A stretch of 64,000 nucleotides of DNA from Plantago ovata (taxonomy: Eukaryota > Streptophyta > Magnoliopsida > Lamiales > Plantaginaceae): assembly GCA_028274465.1 (NCBI GenBank), contig CM051458.1, positions 72,851,766-72,915,765 on the forward strand, in the 5' to 3' direction. Position 1 is the first letter of the stretch, and each line of letters opens with the position of its first letter. Below the pieces are notes generated by a model. It was not told the origin of the DNA. It saw nothing but the letters and a program-made list of their open reading frames with translations, and searched no databases. The position numbers and the translations under genes were made by a program. Below, piece after piece: positions 33,817-44,034 of the stretch.

Positions 33817-34968
33817 ATGACTACTGAAGTCAGGATGAAACTCATCCAGTGCTTGAAGGATAACAACGATATCTTCGCATGGAGTACCGAGGACCTAAAG
33901 GGGATCGACCCACGTGTTGCCGTTCACCGTCTGAACGTAGACCCGTCGATCACCCACATCAGAGAAAAGCGAAGAGACTTCAGTGCGGAAGATAATGCCA
34001 TCATAGAAGCCGAAGTCCAAAGACTTCTTAAAGCCGGCCACATCAAGGAGGTGAGATACTCCGATTGGGTATGCAATGTGGTCCTCGTGGAGAAGGGTCC
34101 GGGGAAATGGCGAATGTGCAACAATTTCACAAGGCTCAACAAGTTTTGCCCGAAGGACCCATACCCTCTCCCACGGATCGACCAGCTGGTCGATTCCACC
34201 GCTGGATGCGCCCTCCTGAGTTTCATGGATGCATACCAGGGCTTCTACCAGGTCAAAATGGCCAAAGATGATGTGCCTAAGACTGCCTTCTTCGCCAATG
34301 GCAATGTGTATTGCTTCAACGTGATGCCATTTGGTCTTAAGAACGCAGGAGCGACCTATCAGAGGTTGGTTAACAAAATGTTTAAAGAAGAGCTGGGTAA
34401 AACAATGGAAGTTTATGTCGATGACATGCTCGTCAAGATCAAAACCGAGGAGCAACACGTAGGTTACCTGGCAAAATGCTTCTCAATCTTGAGAAAGTAT
34501 GGAATGAAGCTCAACCCGGCGAAGTGTACCTTCGGAGTCAAAGGGGAGAAGTTCCTCGGTTACATGGTGACAGAAAGAGGAATAGAAGCAAACCCCGAAA
34601 AGATAAAGGCCATCCTCGATCTTCCACAACCTCAATCCATCAATGAGGTGCAACAATTGGTCGGAAAATCAATTGCGTTGAGTAGATTCATCTCGAGGTC
34701 CGCCGAGAAAAATCTACCTTTTTTCAAAGTGCTAAGAAAGAGCAGCCACTTCGAATGGACAAAGGAGTGCGAGGAAGCCTTCGAGAAGCTGAAAGAGTAT
34801 CTACTCGCTCCTCCACTATTTTCGAAACCCGTAGAAGGAGAGGTACTTTACTTGTACCTAGCAGCAACTGGAGAAGCTATCAGCTCGGTCTTGGTACGAA
34901 TCCAAGGGAACGACCACTTGCCCATCTACTACTTGAGCAAAGTACTTGCCGGGGCTGAAACGCGGTAG
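33817..34968 (+). pseudogene. Element C reverse transcriptase
   Basis: 383 codons from an internal ATG; homologous sequence extends upstream to about 33740 (EEIQIVEGSTDKV). RT motifs: WRMCNNFTRLN, PLPRIDQLVDSTAG, FMDAYQGFYQV, and the catalytic YVDD near residue 199. It runs into the first RNase H (VLYLYLAATGEAISSVL) and is stopped by TAG at 34966-34968, where A has a tyrosine. Confidence 0.87.
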
Positions 34969-35505
34969 ATGGATATCGAGAGGCTTTCCTTTGCCCTCGT
35001 TTATACTGCAAGGAGGTTAAAACCCTACTTTGGTGCTCACAAGGTTGTAGTCTTGACAAAGCAACCTCTTAAGCAAGTCCTCGGAAAACCCGAAAATTCG
35101 GGAAGAATGGCAAGATGGGCGATCGAGTTAAGTGAGTACGACATCGACTATCAAGCACCCGTGGCCAAGAAAGCACAAGTCATTGCCGACTTCCTCGTGG
35201 AGTATCCCTCAAAAGGAACTTCAGAGGAAAACTCTTCGGAAACAAAGAGTGCTGTGATGATGGTCGAAGAGCAACCCCATCAAAACAACCCAATGCAAGC
35301 TCTGGAAGATGCTTTAAAAGAGCTTAAGGCGATGTCCCAAACCAAAAGGAAAAGGCATGAAGTGTTCCTGACAGAGAAAATCGACGAGCCAAAGGGTGCG
35401 GAGACCGTCTCTCCAAAACCCAAAGAATTAGTCGACCATGGAGACGTCTGGATTCTTCATGTTGATGGATCCTCATCAGGAAAAAATGGCGGGATAGGAA
35501 TATAA
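34969..35505 (+). pseudogene. Element C RNase H and start of second RNase H
   Basis: Continues the same frame after the TAG. First RNase H end: MDIERLSFALVYTARRLKPYF and VLTKQPLKQVLG. A charged, poorly conserved linker of about 100 residues follows. The second RNase H then begins with HVDGSSSGKNGGIGI and is cut by TAA at 35503-35505; its remaining motifs follow in frame. Confidence 0.82.
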
Positions 35506-37152
35506 TTCAAGAGTCCCGGAGGGGCAGAACTCGAGTACGCCGTTACGCTTAGTTTCCCGGTCTCCAACAATGAAGCGGAATATGAAGCCATCCTCATAGC
35601 TCTACGTATGGCAAAGTCATTGGAAGTGAAGAAGCTACATCTCTTCACTGATTCCCAACTGGCCGAGAAGCAAATCTCGGGAAAATTCAGAACCAAGAAA
35701 GACTCACTAGCTGAGTACAAAAGCGCCATCACGGAAGAAATCCAAAAATTCGAAAGTTGTGAGATTGAAAAGTTCTCGAGAGATCTCAATCAAAGAGCAG
35801 ATGCCCTATCAAAGTATGCTTCAGCCTCCGGAGGAGTTGATACCCGGAACGTGATACTTATGAGAATCAACGCATCATCTTTATGGTCATCAAAGCCAAA
35901 CGTCTTGGCAATTGACAACCAACCGAGTTGGATGCAAGAGATAACTACATATCTCAAAAATGGAAGCCTTCCTCGTGACAAGGCTGAAGCAAGGAGAATC
36001 AAGGGAAAATCTCCCCGATACATCATGCAAGGAGACTACTTGTACAAAAGGTCTTTCGAGGGAGTCTACTTGAGATGCGTTGCCGAACATGAAGTCCAAA
36101 AACTTCTCGGAGAAATGCATCGAGGAAGTTGCGGAGACCATGCCGGAGGAAGAACCCTCGCTCAAAAAGTCATTCGACAAGGATACTACTGGCCCACTGT
36201 CCGCGAAGACGCTGCCCAATTTGTGAGAAAGTGCGAGGAGTGTCAAATGCACGCCAATTTGATCAACGTCCCGGCGAAACCTCTCATGCCCATAGCCATT
36301 ACTTGCCCTTTCGACATATGGGGCATCGACATAGTCGGTCCTTTTCCAAGAGGCATGGGTCAAAAGAAGTTCATCATTGTTGCGGTCGAATACTTCAGCA
36401 AGTGGGCGGAAGTTGAGGCAGTATCTACCATCACCGAAAAAAGAGTGATGAACTTCGTGTGGAGAAACATCGTGTGTCGATTTGGCTTGCCAAGGGTCCT
36501 CATCTCGGATAATGGGGCTCAATTTTGTGGCCAAAGATTCAATGAATGGTGCAAGGAAATGAAGATTGAGAGGAGGTATACCTCCGTAGGACATCCTCAA
36601 TCCAACGGGCAAACAGAGGCCGTTAACAAGATCCTCGTCAACAACTTGCAGAAGAGGTTCGCCACCAACAAGGACTGGGTCGACGAGCTTGATGGAGTGG
36701 TGTGGGCATACCGCACTACTTCAAAAACAGCTACAAGAGAGACAACCTTCTCGCTAGTTTATGGGTCCGAGGCGGTCATACCAGCAGAAGTGGCGGTAGA
36801 AACCCTCAGAATCCAAGGGTATCAACCCGAGGACAATCATACAGAGAGACTCTTCGATCTGGAGACAATCAGTGAAGCGAGGACCAACGCCTTGGCCAAT
36901 ATCCTCAGATATCAAGCACTCATTGCAAAGACCTACAACAAAGGCGTAAGAGAGAGAGACTTCCAAGTAGGAGACCTAGTACTCCGAAGAGCGGACATCC
37001 TGGGCAAAGTTGGGAAGATGCAACCCAATTGGGAAGGCCCCTACAAGATAATTGAAGCAAGGTCCAACGGAAGTTATCGTCTTCAAGACATGGAGGGAAG
37101 AGTATTAAAGAACCCATGGAATACTTCTAACCTCCAGAGATTTTACGCTTGA
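35506..37152 (+). pseudogene. Element C second RNase H and integrase
   Basis: Second RNase H motifs NNEAEYEA, FTDSQLAEKQ and NQRADALSKYAS complete the acidic site opened upstream. Integrase follows: zinc-binding HRGSCGDHAGG with CEECQMH, core D in WGIDIVGPFP, D in ISDNGAQF and E in GQTEAVNK with 35 residues between the last two. The end is NPWNTSNLQRFYA, with no chromodomain. The integrase itself is free of stops. Only upstream lesions prevent one continuous RT-RNase H-integrase frame from 33817 to 37152. Confidence 0.88.
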
Positions 37153-37631
37153 AGTTGTGGGGAGAAAAAAGCTTTTGAAAGAACCCATGTGAAATAGACC
37201 GAGAAGGATTCCTCACTGGTCCAAGTGAGAGGCACTTCTCGTTTTTGTTAAGAAGTTGTTGTAAGCAAGCCGGCCGAGGAGCCCCCATTGTAATTGCATT
37301 TCCGACAAATCAATACAATGTCTATCTTTCAACAAGAAAATGTTCAAGTATAGAACTACTATACTCAAAAAATAGGACTACTCGATCGAGAGAGTTTACT
37401 TGACCTACATAAAAGCTATTCGATTTCCATGATTAAGGGGAACCCTCCCCGCTCTCTAAACTCTTTGAGAGAATTAATCAGGAAACCATTCAAAGAAGAA
37501 AAAGCGAGGAGACGGAAGTAATCGAGGAGAGTGACCTCCAGTCTTTCTAACTCAACACTTGGAAATTTTTCTAAGTTCAACACTTAGAATTCTTTCTTAA
37601 GTGGTCAAAACGATCGAGAAGCGTAGAATCT

Positions 37632-37745
37632 ACGTTGATAGTTCGAAGAGCTTGTAGCGAAGAACATTGGTTCTCGATTCTAACTTATACGTTGATAGTT
37701 CGAAGAGCTTGTAGCGAAGAACATTGGTTCTCGATTCTAACTTAT
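37632..37745 (+). repeat. 57-bp direct tandem duplication in element C
   Basis: Two copies of a 57-bp block beginning acgttgatagttcgaagagc (37632-37688 and 37689-37745) that look identical. It lies in the non-coding spacer between integrase and the 3' end of the antisense gene. Its perfection indicates a recent duplication. Confidence 0.85.
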
Positions 37746-38021
37746 ACGTGTTTGACTACTCTATCCAAGTTATACGTCATAACAAAAATTGGAATTAGTA
37801 AAAACAAGTATAAGTAAGAAAGCGAAGAGCAATGCATTTTATTGAAGAAAACAAAGAGCGAGGAAACAACAACAGTTAAACATATATTACAAACACATAT
37901 GTTGCGAAGAGTGCCACAATGGGCCGAATGAAATTTGTTCTGAAATAAATGCAAGTACGGAAATGTCAAGATTACAACAGGCCCGAGCATACTCGGTCTT
38001 CAAGTGGCTGGCTCCCCGATC

Positions 38022-41000
38022 CTAACGACTGCGACTGTCAGTGAATTCAGTGACCGGGGTGGTCGCGCTTGTAGCTCCTCGCACAGTGCTCACTTCAGGA
38101 CCTTCAGCGTTGTCTCGCTCCAGAGCCTGAGCCTCTTCGATAGCCTTCTGATACATGGTCAGCTCTGGCTCGACGAAGTCGGCTGCCCTCCCGAGGACCG
38201 GATCACTCAACTTCACCCAAGCAGCGTTCCGAAGAGCTGCCTTCTCGAACGGATAGATGATCCCGCTCCTTAAGCACTCGGGCACCCAGGCGGGAAGGTA
38301 AGCTGGCTTGCTAGGATATGGAACTTCAGGGTCGATCACCAGCTCACCAAACTCGCACGCCTCGTGCATCTCCTCGGTAATCTCCTCATCAGGGTAAGGA
38401 GTAAGATCCTCGCGCCGCCCGGGATGCAAGTCCTCGCGATCATCAGGATCAAGTCAGCCGGGAGCAAGTTGTCCCTCTTCAGCTGGCCAACGCATGAGAA
38501 GAAGCCCTCCTCGCGAGACGCCACTTGCACGTCTCTCTGGGCCAGCTTGTAGGTGACCGAGGACATGAAGTCGCGAACAGCGGCGACTCGGCTTCCCTTC
38601 AGAAAGGACAGGATGCTTGCCTTGAACTTTTCCATGCAAATGGATAAAGTAGCATAGGCACCCTTGAAGCTCTTGCTCCTCGACTTCTCCCTGGACAGCT
38701 CCTTCTCGAGCTCGTCCACCTTGATTTTCAGCTTCCCGGCCTCAGCCTCCGAGACCTTGGCTTTAGACTCTGAGGCAGCAAGCTTCTTCTCGAGGTCCTC
38801 GATCATGACCCCTATGTCGGCTCTATCAGCAGCAACTTGGCCATAAGCCTCCTTCAAGTTCTCAAGCTGCAAAAGGAAGACACAGTTAGCGAGGAGGAAA
38901 AGATTCTATACTTAGAAAAGTTTACAACAAAAGGAGTGAAGAAAAGTACCTGGAGCGAGCACATGCTGAGCTCGTGCGCCCGATCGAGGTCGCTCATCTG
39001 GATGAGCCGCTTCACTTCATCACCAGAAGCGGCCACCTTGCCCTTTTTCCGGGCAGGTTCATTGGTTCCCCCGAGATTGAGCTTCCTCGCTCCCTTCTTC
39101 GCCACCGGCCTCTCGGGCCTCTTCTCTGCCTCGATGGTGTTTCGGGCCTCCTCCTCGGCCTCTTTAGCCTCCTTGGCCCTCTTCGCCGCAGCCTCCTCCT
39201 CGGCCCTCTTGATAGCCTCAACAGGGTTCTCTCTCGTATCGAGCCCCTCCTGCACTAAAGCATCCCGATGATGCGCGGCATTTCGAGGAGGGGTCAAGTT
39301 CAGAGAACCGAGGATCTTTGTTTGCTTGTTGGCTAGCCTTTGCTTTCTCCTCTGTTCCTCTTTCGCGGCTAAAGTCTTCGACATGATCCACTGGAACCGA
39401 TAGGCTGCAAGATAATAAACACAAGTCAGTATGATCGAGGAGCAATAAAAATCGACGAGGAGTGGAAAAAAGTGAGTACATACTAAAAGCAAGCAAAGAA
39501 AAAATACAAGTGCAGAGCGAAGAAAAAATACAAAGACATATTACCGAAGAGGACTTTTTTGGTATATCGGTTCCCGATATACCCTGTGTACGCATAGGGC
39601 GAAAGGCCCGCCAAAAATGGAAGTGGCTGGAGGATCAGTCCCCAGTAAAAATACTTCTCGGGATGGGGTCCCCGATTTTGCTCGTCGAGCTCTACGACCC
39701 AAGGATCGGATTCCTCGGGCAAAGGATGCTTGTCCGCTATCTTTCCTCGGAACATGAGTTTGGGTACTCCCCACTCCACCTCCTCCTCGGTCATGTTAGG
39801 CAACTTCCTCTTCCTGATGTAGAAGTACCTATGAAACCATTTGTAGCCCGAGGAGCTGGGAGCGTCCATGATGAAGCCCAACCCTGGCCGAGCATTGAAA
39901 TAGTAGAAGTACTTGTTCCCGGAGCTCATCGAGACTCGGAACAGTTGGTTGAAGTTGTGAAAATTCAGTTCGATCCCCTTCTTCATGCAAAAGACTCTGA
40001 AGCATACCAAGGTTCCAAAGGCACTTGGCACCAGTTGCCAAGGAGCGATCCCCAGGGTGTTGAAGATATCTCGGAAAGCATCGCAGAACGGAAGTATCCA
40101 TCCTCGATCCAAGCTTAGGCAATGGACGACCATGTACCCAGGAGGAGCGTTGTAAAAAGTTTGATCCTCCTTGGGCACGAGGATGTCAAACTTATTCTCA
40201 GGAAGAGAATACTTCCATCTAAGTGTGGGAACCTCCTCGACTTTGACAGTAGAAGAGGTGGTCGGGATAATGCCATCCTCGTTCTTCTCGCCCTGAGGAT
40301 CGGGGAGGTCTACTGTGCGGGCACTCTTGGTGAATTTCTTCTCAGCAGCCTTAGTGGTTTTAGGCTCTGGCTCCTCGACAACCTTTGCCTTCTTTGACTT
40401 GCCAGAGCGAGAACGCTTGCTCGCTCTCTTCTTTGCTTTCTCCTTGTCAGCAGCCATCTGAGCAAGCCGCATCTCATACTCTTGCTTCTCGAGCGGATTG
40501 GGTGCTCGAGTCTCACTAGGAAAAGTGAAATCTATCGTGGTCGGATCGATAGAGTGATAGCTAGTCTCCTCCTCGCGTGCGAACCTCTTCGCATCTCTAA
40601 TGGCCCGTCTTTGCCCTTCCGAGAAGGAAGGAGACCTTGTGCTCGGACCAGCTTCATCCCTATTCGCATCTCCGATCGACAAAGGAACTTCATCATCCTC
40701 CTCATCAGTAATAACAGCCCTCCTAGTGGTTTGTGGAGGAAACCTAACCCTCTTCGATGGGGGACTAGTCCGAGGAGAGGTAGCTTCATCATCCTCCTCA
40801 CTCTCCTCTTCCGTCTCATCGCTATCGATGATCTGAACGGGAATTGGGGCCTTCCCGCATTGGATCGAGTGTTCACCCTCCTCATAAAGGGCCAAGGCTA
40901 ACTCCGGCCTCTCCGTGTCATCCATCTCCTCGATCCTGATGTCTGCAGGAGGGACCACATTAACTGCCCCATAGTTACGCCCATGGACTTGGGCAGCGCG

Positions 41001-41336
41001 AGTAATTAACTCCGCGGACACACCAGGATTAGAAGGGCCCCCTTCCGCCTCCGTCCGATCGTCGATAAAGTCATCGTCCTCGGTACGACGCCTCTTACGG
41101 GAAACAAGTTGATAGAGATCCTCCTCGCTCTCGGTCTCTTCATCCCCTTCCTCGGCAGCCTGCTCGCCACCTTGCTCGATCTGAGGCTCATCAGCAGCCT
41201 GCTCTATTGTATCATCAAGGAAGGTCGCCGATACGTCTGACGTATCAGGCGACGTAGTATGGTCGCTCCCATACTCTCCAGCGGCCGATTGGTTCTGACT
41301 GTCATCGCTCCTCTCGGACATCCTAAAGGTGGGCAA
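38022..41336 (-). pseudogene. Element C antisense gene (PF04195-like plus coiled coil), three exons
   Basis: Opposite to gag-pol. Likely start ATG 41321 (MSERSDDSQNQ), right after a splice-acceptor-like cacctttag, suggesting a leader intron. Exon 1 to 39545; intron 1 39544-39405 (GT-AG, 140 bp, phase 1); exon 2 39404-38950; intron 2 38949-38867 (GT-AG, 83 bp, phase 0); exon 3 38866-38022. Exon 1 has a long acidic Ser-rich leader, a basic patch (KKRASKRSRSGKSKKAK) and the PF04195-like domain (LGIAPWQLVPSAFGTLVCF, SGYKWFHRYFYIRK). Exon 2 is Lys/Glu/Ala-rich and helical (EAIKRAEEEAAAKRAKEAKE). Exon 3 is a coiled coil (EDLEKKLAASESKAKVSEAE). One base shift near 38455 breaks exon 3. Function unknown; nuclear targeting is plausible from the basic patches. 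Confidence 0.78.
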
Positions 41337-41754
41337 AGAAGAAGTTAGGATGGTTTGTGATAATCCGAGAGGTCCTTTTAGGTATATTATTACGTTCGAC
41401 CTCCCGAACGGAGAAAAATCTCAAACGAAAGAAAAGAAGTTACTCTACAGTAAAGCAAAAGTAGAGCGAGGAGCATACATGGAGCGACCAACCGCTCGAA
41501 GCACAAGTAAAGCGAGCAGCATACCCACATGCATATAAAGCAGATAAAAGCGAGCATGCATATAAAAAATCGAAGAGAAACCGAGCGACCAACTGCCCGA
41601 AAAGACTGCCTACAGTTACTTCTACAGCCATATTCTAAGGAGGAGGCAACAGGATTTTACAGCAAAAAATAAAGGCATAAAGAACAGGGAACTACTCCTA
41701 CGGCCATGCAAGTCAAATCGATTCAATTCGATCCCATTAAGGAGGTCTCCTCGA

Positions 41755-42282
41755 GATACTTTGCGAAGAAAAAGCGGCAGGAAGTCATTCCATTCCTTTT
41801 ACACAAGTATCTCTCCGTGAGATACTTTGCAAAGAAAAAGCGTCAGGAAGTCATTCCAATCCTTTTACACAAGTATCTCTCCGTGAGATACTTTGCAAAG
41901 AAAAAGCAGCAGGAAGTCATTCCATTCCTTTTACACAAGTATCTCTCCGTGAGATACTTTGCAAAGAAAAAGCGTCAGGAAGTCATTCCAATCCTTTTAC
42001 ACAAGTATCTCTCCGTGAGATACTTTGCAAAGAAAAAGCAGCAGGAAGTCATTCCATTCCTTTTACACAAGTATCTCTCCGTGAGATACTTTGCAAAGAA
42101 AAAGCGTCAGGAAGTCATTCCAATCCTTTTACACAAGTATCTCTCCGTGAGATATTTTGCAAAGAAAAAGCGGCAGGAAGTCATTCCATTCCTTTTACAC
42201 AAGTATCTCTCCGTGAGATTTTTTGCAAAGAAAAAGCGGCAGGAAGTCACTCCATTCCACCAAGGAATACTTACCCGGATCC
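41755..42282 (+). repeat. Eight 66-bp tandem repeats in element C
   Basis: Units start at gatactttgc every 66 bp from 41755 to 42217. Because 66 is a multiple of three, a 213-codon open frame results (units of 22 residues with YFAKKK and EVIP), which I regard as a by-product. Units alternate between two sub-types (aatcc/attcc and cgt/cag variants), so a 132-bp dimer has been amplified. The array lies between the antisense gene start and the 3' LTR, where it could act as promoter or enhancer for either. Confidence 0.9.
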
Positions 42283-42505
42283 GATCTCTGCCCAGCAAAA
42301 ATACCTCTTTTCATACGGTCCGAGCAACGTCTGCTCGCACCCTATAAAAAGGGGGGGAGGGAGAGATAGGAGGAGGGAAAGATACCAAGGTGCGAATACG
42401 GAAATCTTTTTTCGCCCACTACTAGTCGAGGCTCTGCTCGACCTCTATTTCAACATAGTTCCTCAACTATCTTCTACAAAGATACTTGGAAACTAGGGGG
42501 ACATA

Positions 42506-43257
42506 TGTTAGTGTTGAAATATGTCCAGTCCGCATGTACGAACTGGAGCGGTCTAAGAGCGCGACAAAGCATCATAGGCCGTCCCTCAAGGGGCACGACC
42601 ACACCCAAGTATGTCACTAAGGTGTGGACCGACCAACATAGGGTCCGACCATCACTGGGAGGACAACCCTCAAAATAAGCTCCTCACAAGGACAAAGCTG
42701 CCAGTGAGCTCGAGGAGCATCTATCGGGCTCGAGGAGACCTTACGTCAAGGTAACGCTCCTTGACAGAAACTGAGCAGGACACTACTCGCATCTTCCACG
42801 TACAAGGAAGGCACGAGGACCCTGAGCGACCATCCATGGTTGCTCCCTTGGGCCAAGGCCCATGGACCTCCTTAATGGGCCTGGGCCGAGGAAGGCCTCA
42901 ATCCTACCCGTACACGTGTCGCGATCCTACACTACCAGAAGTTGAAAGGTCACAAGTATATAAAGGCCTCATTTACTCCTCAACAGTAAGCATTAATATC
43001 ACCTCTCGACCATTACATTTACTAGTACTAGGAAGCCTCACAACTCCCTACTCGTAAAGTCGCCTCCCCGGTCTGATACCTTACAGACCGGGCAAGAGAC
43101 ACTAACCCCCCCCCCCCTCTAGTCTATTCCAGGTACGAGGAAGCTACAAGAAGGCTCATTTCCTATCTCAGAGTAATACTACAAGAAGAAGAACTAGATT
43201 GACTTAGACTAGCGACTCATTGCGAACTTAGAGAGAAACACAAATTACCCTTCAACA
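42506..43257 (+). repeat. 3' LTR of element C
   Basis: Preceded by polypurine-like aactagggggacata. TATA box 42957-42965. Near-identical to the 5' LTR, with a small deletion near 43022. Followed by taccg and the resumed LTR of element B. Confidence 0.9.
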
Positions 43258-44034
43258 TACCGAATCTAAATCGGAGCAGAACCAGCCGGCGGGGAACGAA
43301 ATCGGGACGGACTGGAATCGGGCGGAGCAGAACGGGATCGGCGGCGCGTGAATCGGCACGGGTGGATCGGCAAAGAGGACGCACGATCGAATCGGAACGG
43401 GCGGCGGATCTGATCGGAGAAGAACGGAGCAGCGAACGGCGGCGAACGGTACGGACGGCGCGAGCGAATCGGAACGGCGCATAGCGGATCGGAGCGGCTC
43501 GGCGGCGGCACGGAACGGTGCAGATCGGATCGGAGAGCTACGCGGGCGAATCTGTAGGGCGGCGCGGCACGGACGGAATCGGCGCGGCGGAGCACAGACG
43601 GCGGCGGCGGCGTTCGGTGGAGAAGAATCAACCGGCGGCGGACGTGAAGCAGCAGCAGCAACGATCTCTTCTTCTCTCTTCTCTCTCTCCTTTTCTTTCT
43701 TTCTTTCTTTCTCTCTCTTTTTTGACGGCAAGCAGAATGAAGAATGAAGAAATCGATTAGGGCTAGGGTTGGATAAGCTGATGGGCTTCCATCAAATGGG
43801 CCAGACAAGAGATTGGGCCAGCAAAAGAGGCCACGAAAATGGGCCAAAAAGAGTCAGAAAAATCGAGTCTTTCCAGCTCGGTCCAAACGTAACGAGACGA
43901 ATTAGTTTTACGCGAAAAAAATTAAATATTTACCGAATAAAATAAATTACTCCGATAATTAATTAATTAAATTAAATAATTAAATCATAAAATAATAAAT
44001 AAATAATTAAAAAAAGACGGGGTGTTACACAAAT

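Larger units (their letters stand above)
29919..43257 (+). mobile_element. Element C: Ty3/gypsy Tat-lineage LTR retrotransposon with antisense gene
   Basis: LTRs 29919-30673 (755 bp) and 42506-43257 (752 bp), ends tgttag and ttcaaca, perfect duplication taccg (29914-29918 and 43258-43262). The LTRs differ by only a few bases and small indels, so the insertion is young, the youngest of the nest by position. Order: primer site, gag-PR, RT, RNase H, second RNase H, integrase, antisense gene, 66-bp tandem repeats, 3' LTR. Lesions: TAG at 30911, a frame change near 33736, TAG at 34966, TAA at 35503 and a frameshift in the antisense gene. It belongs to a different family from A and H. Confidence 0.93.
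18649..44029 (-). mobile_element. Element B: chromovirus (Tekay/Del-like) LTR retrotransposon, minus strand
   Basis: Long LTRs of about 2.5 kb begin and end TGTAAC/GTTACA: 3' LTR 18649-21177, 5' LTR 28131-44029 (interrupted by element C). Perfect target duplication caaat at 18644-18648 and 44030-44034. Reading leftward: primer site complementary to initiator tRNA-Met, an extra ORF, gag, protease, RT, RNase H, integrase with a chromodomain, polypurine tract, 3' LTR. The single RNase H and C-terminal chromodomain indicate a chromovirus. Damage: a solo LTR between gag and pol, frameshifts near 24025 and 22005, and a stop near 21773. Confidence 0.92.
28131..44029 (-). repeat. 5' LTR of element B, split by element C
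   Basis: LTR sequence occupies 28131-29918 and 43263-44029, with element C and its duplicated taccg between them. Compared with the 3' LTR it has a 24-25 base insertion near 28547 and a roughly 22-base loss near 29765. The LTR end ggtgttaca at 44021-44029 is followed by the target duplication caaat. Confidence 0.9.

Noticed and set aside
41706-42347. 213-codon frame of repeated 22-residue units
   Set aside because: It exists only because the tandem repeat period (66 bp) is divisible by three; no start context or homologue in the other Tat elements.
42761-43057. 98-codon frame with a counterpart at 30174-30623
   Set aside because: Both are within the LTRs of element C; the frame spans the TATA box and promoter region.
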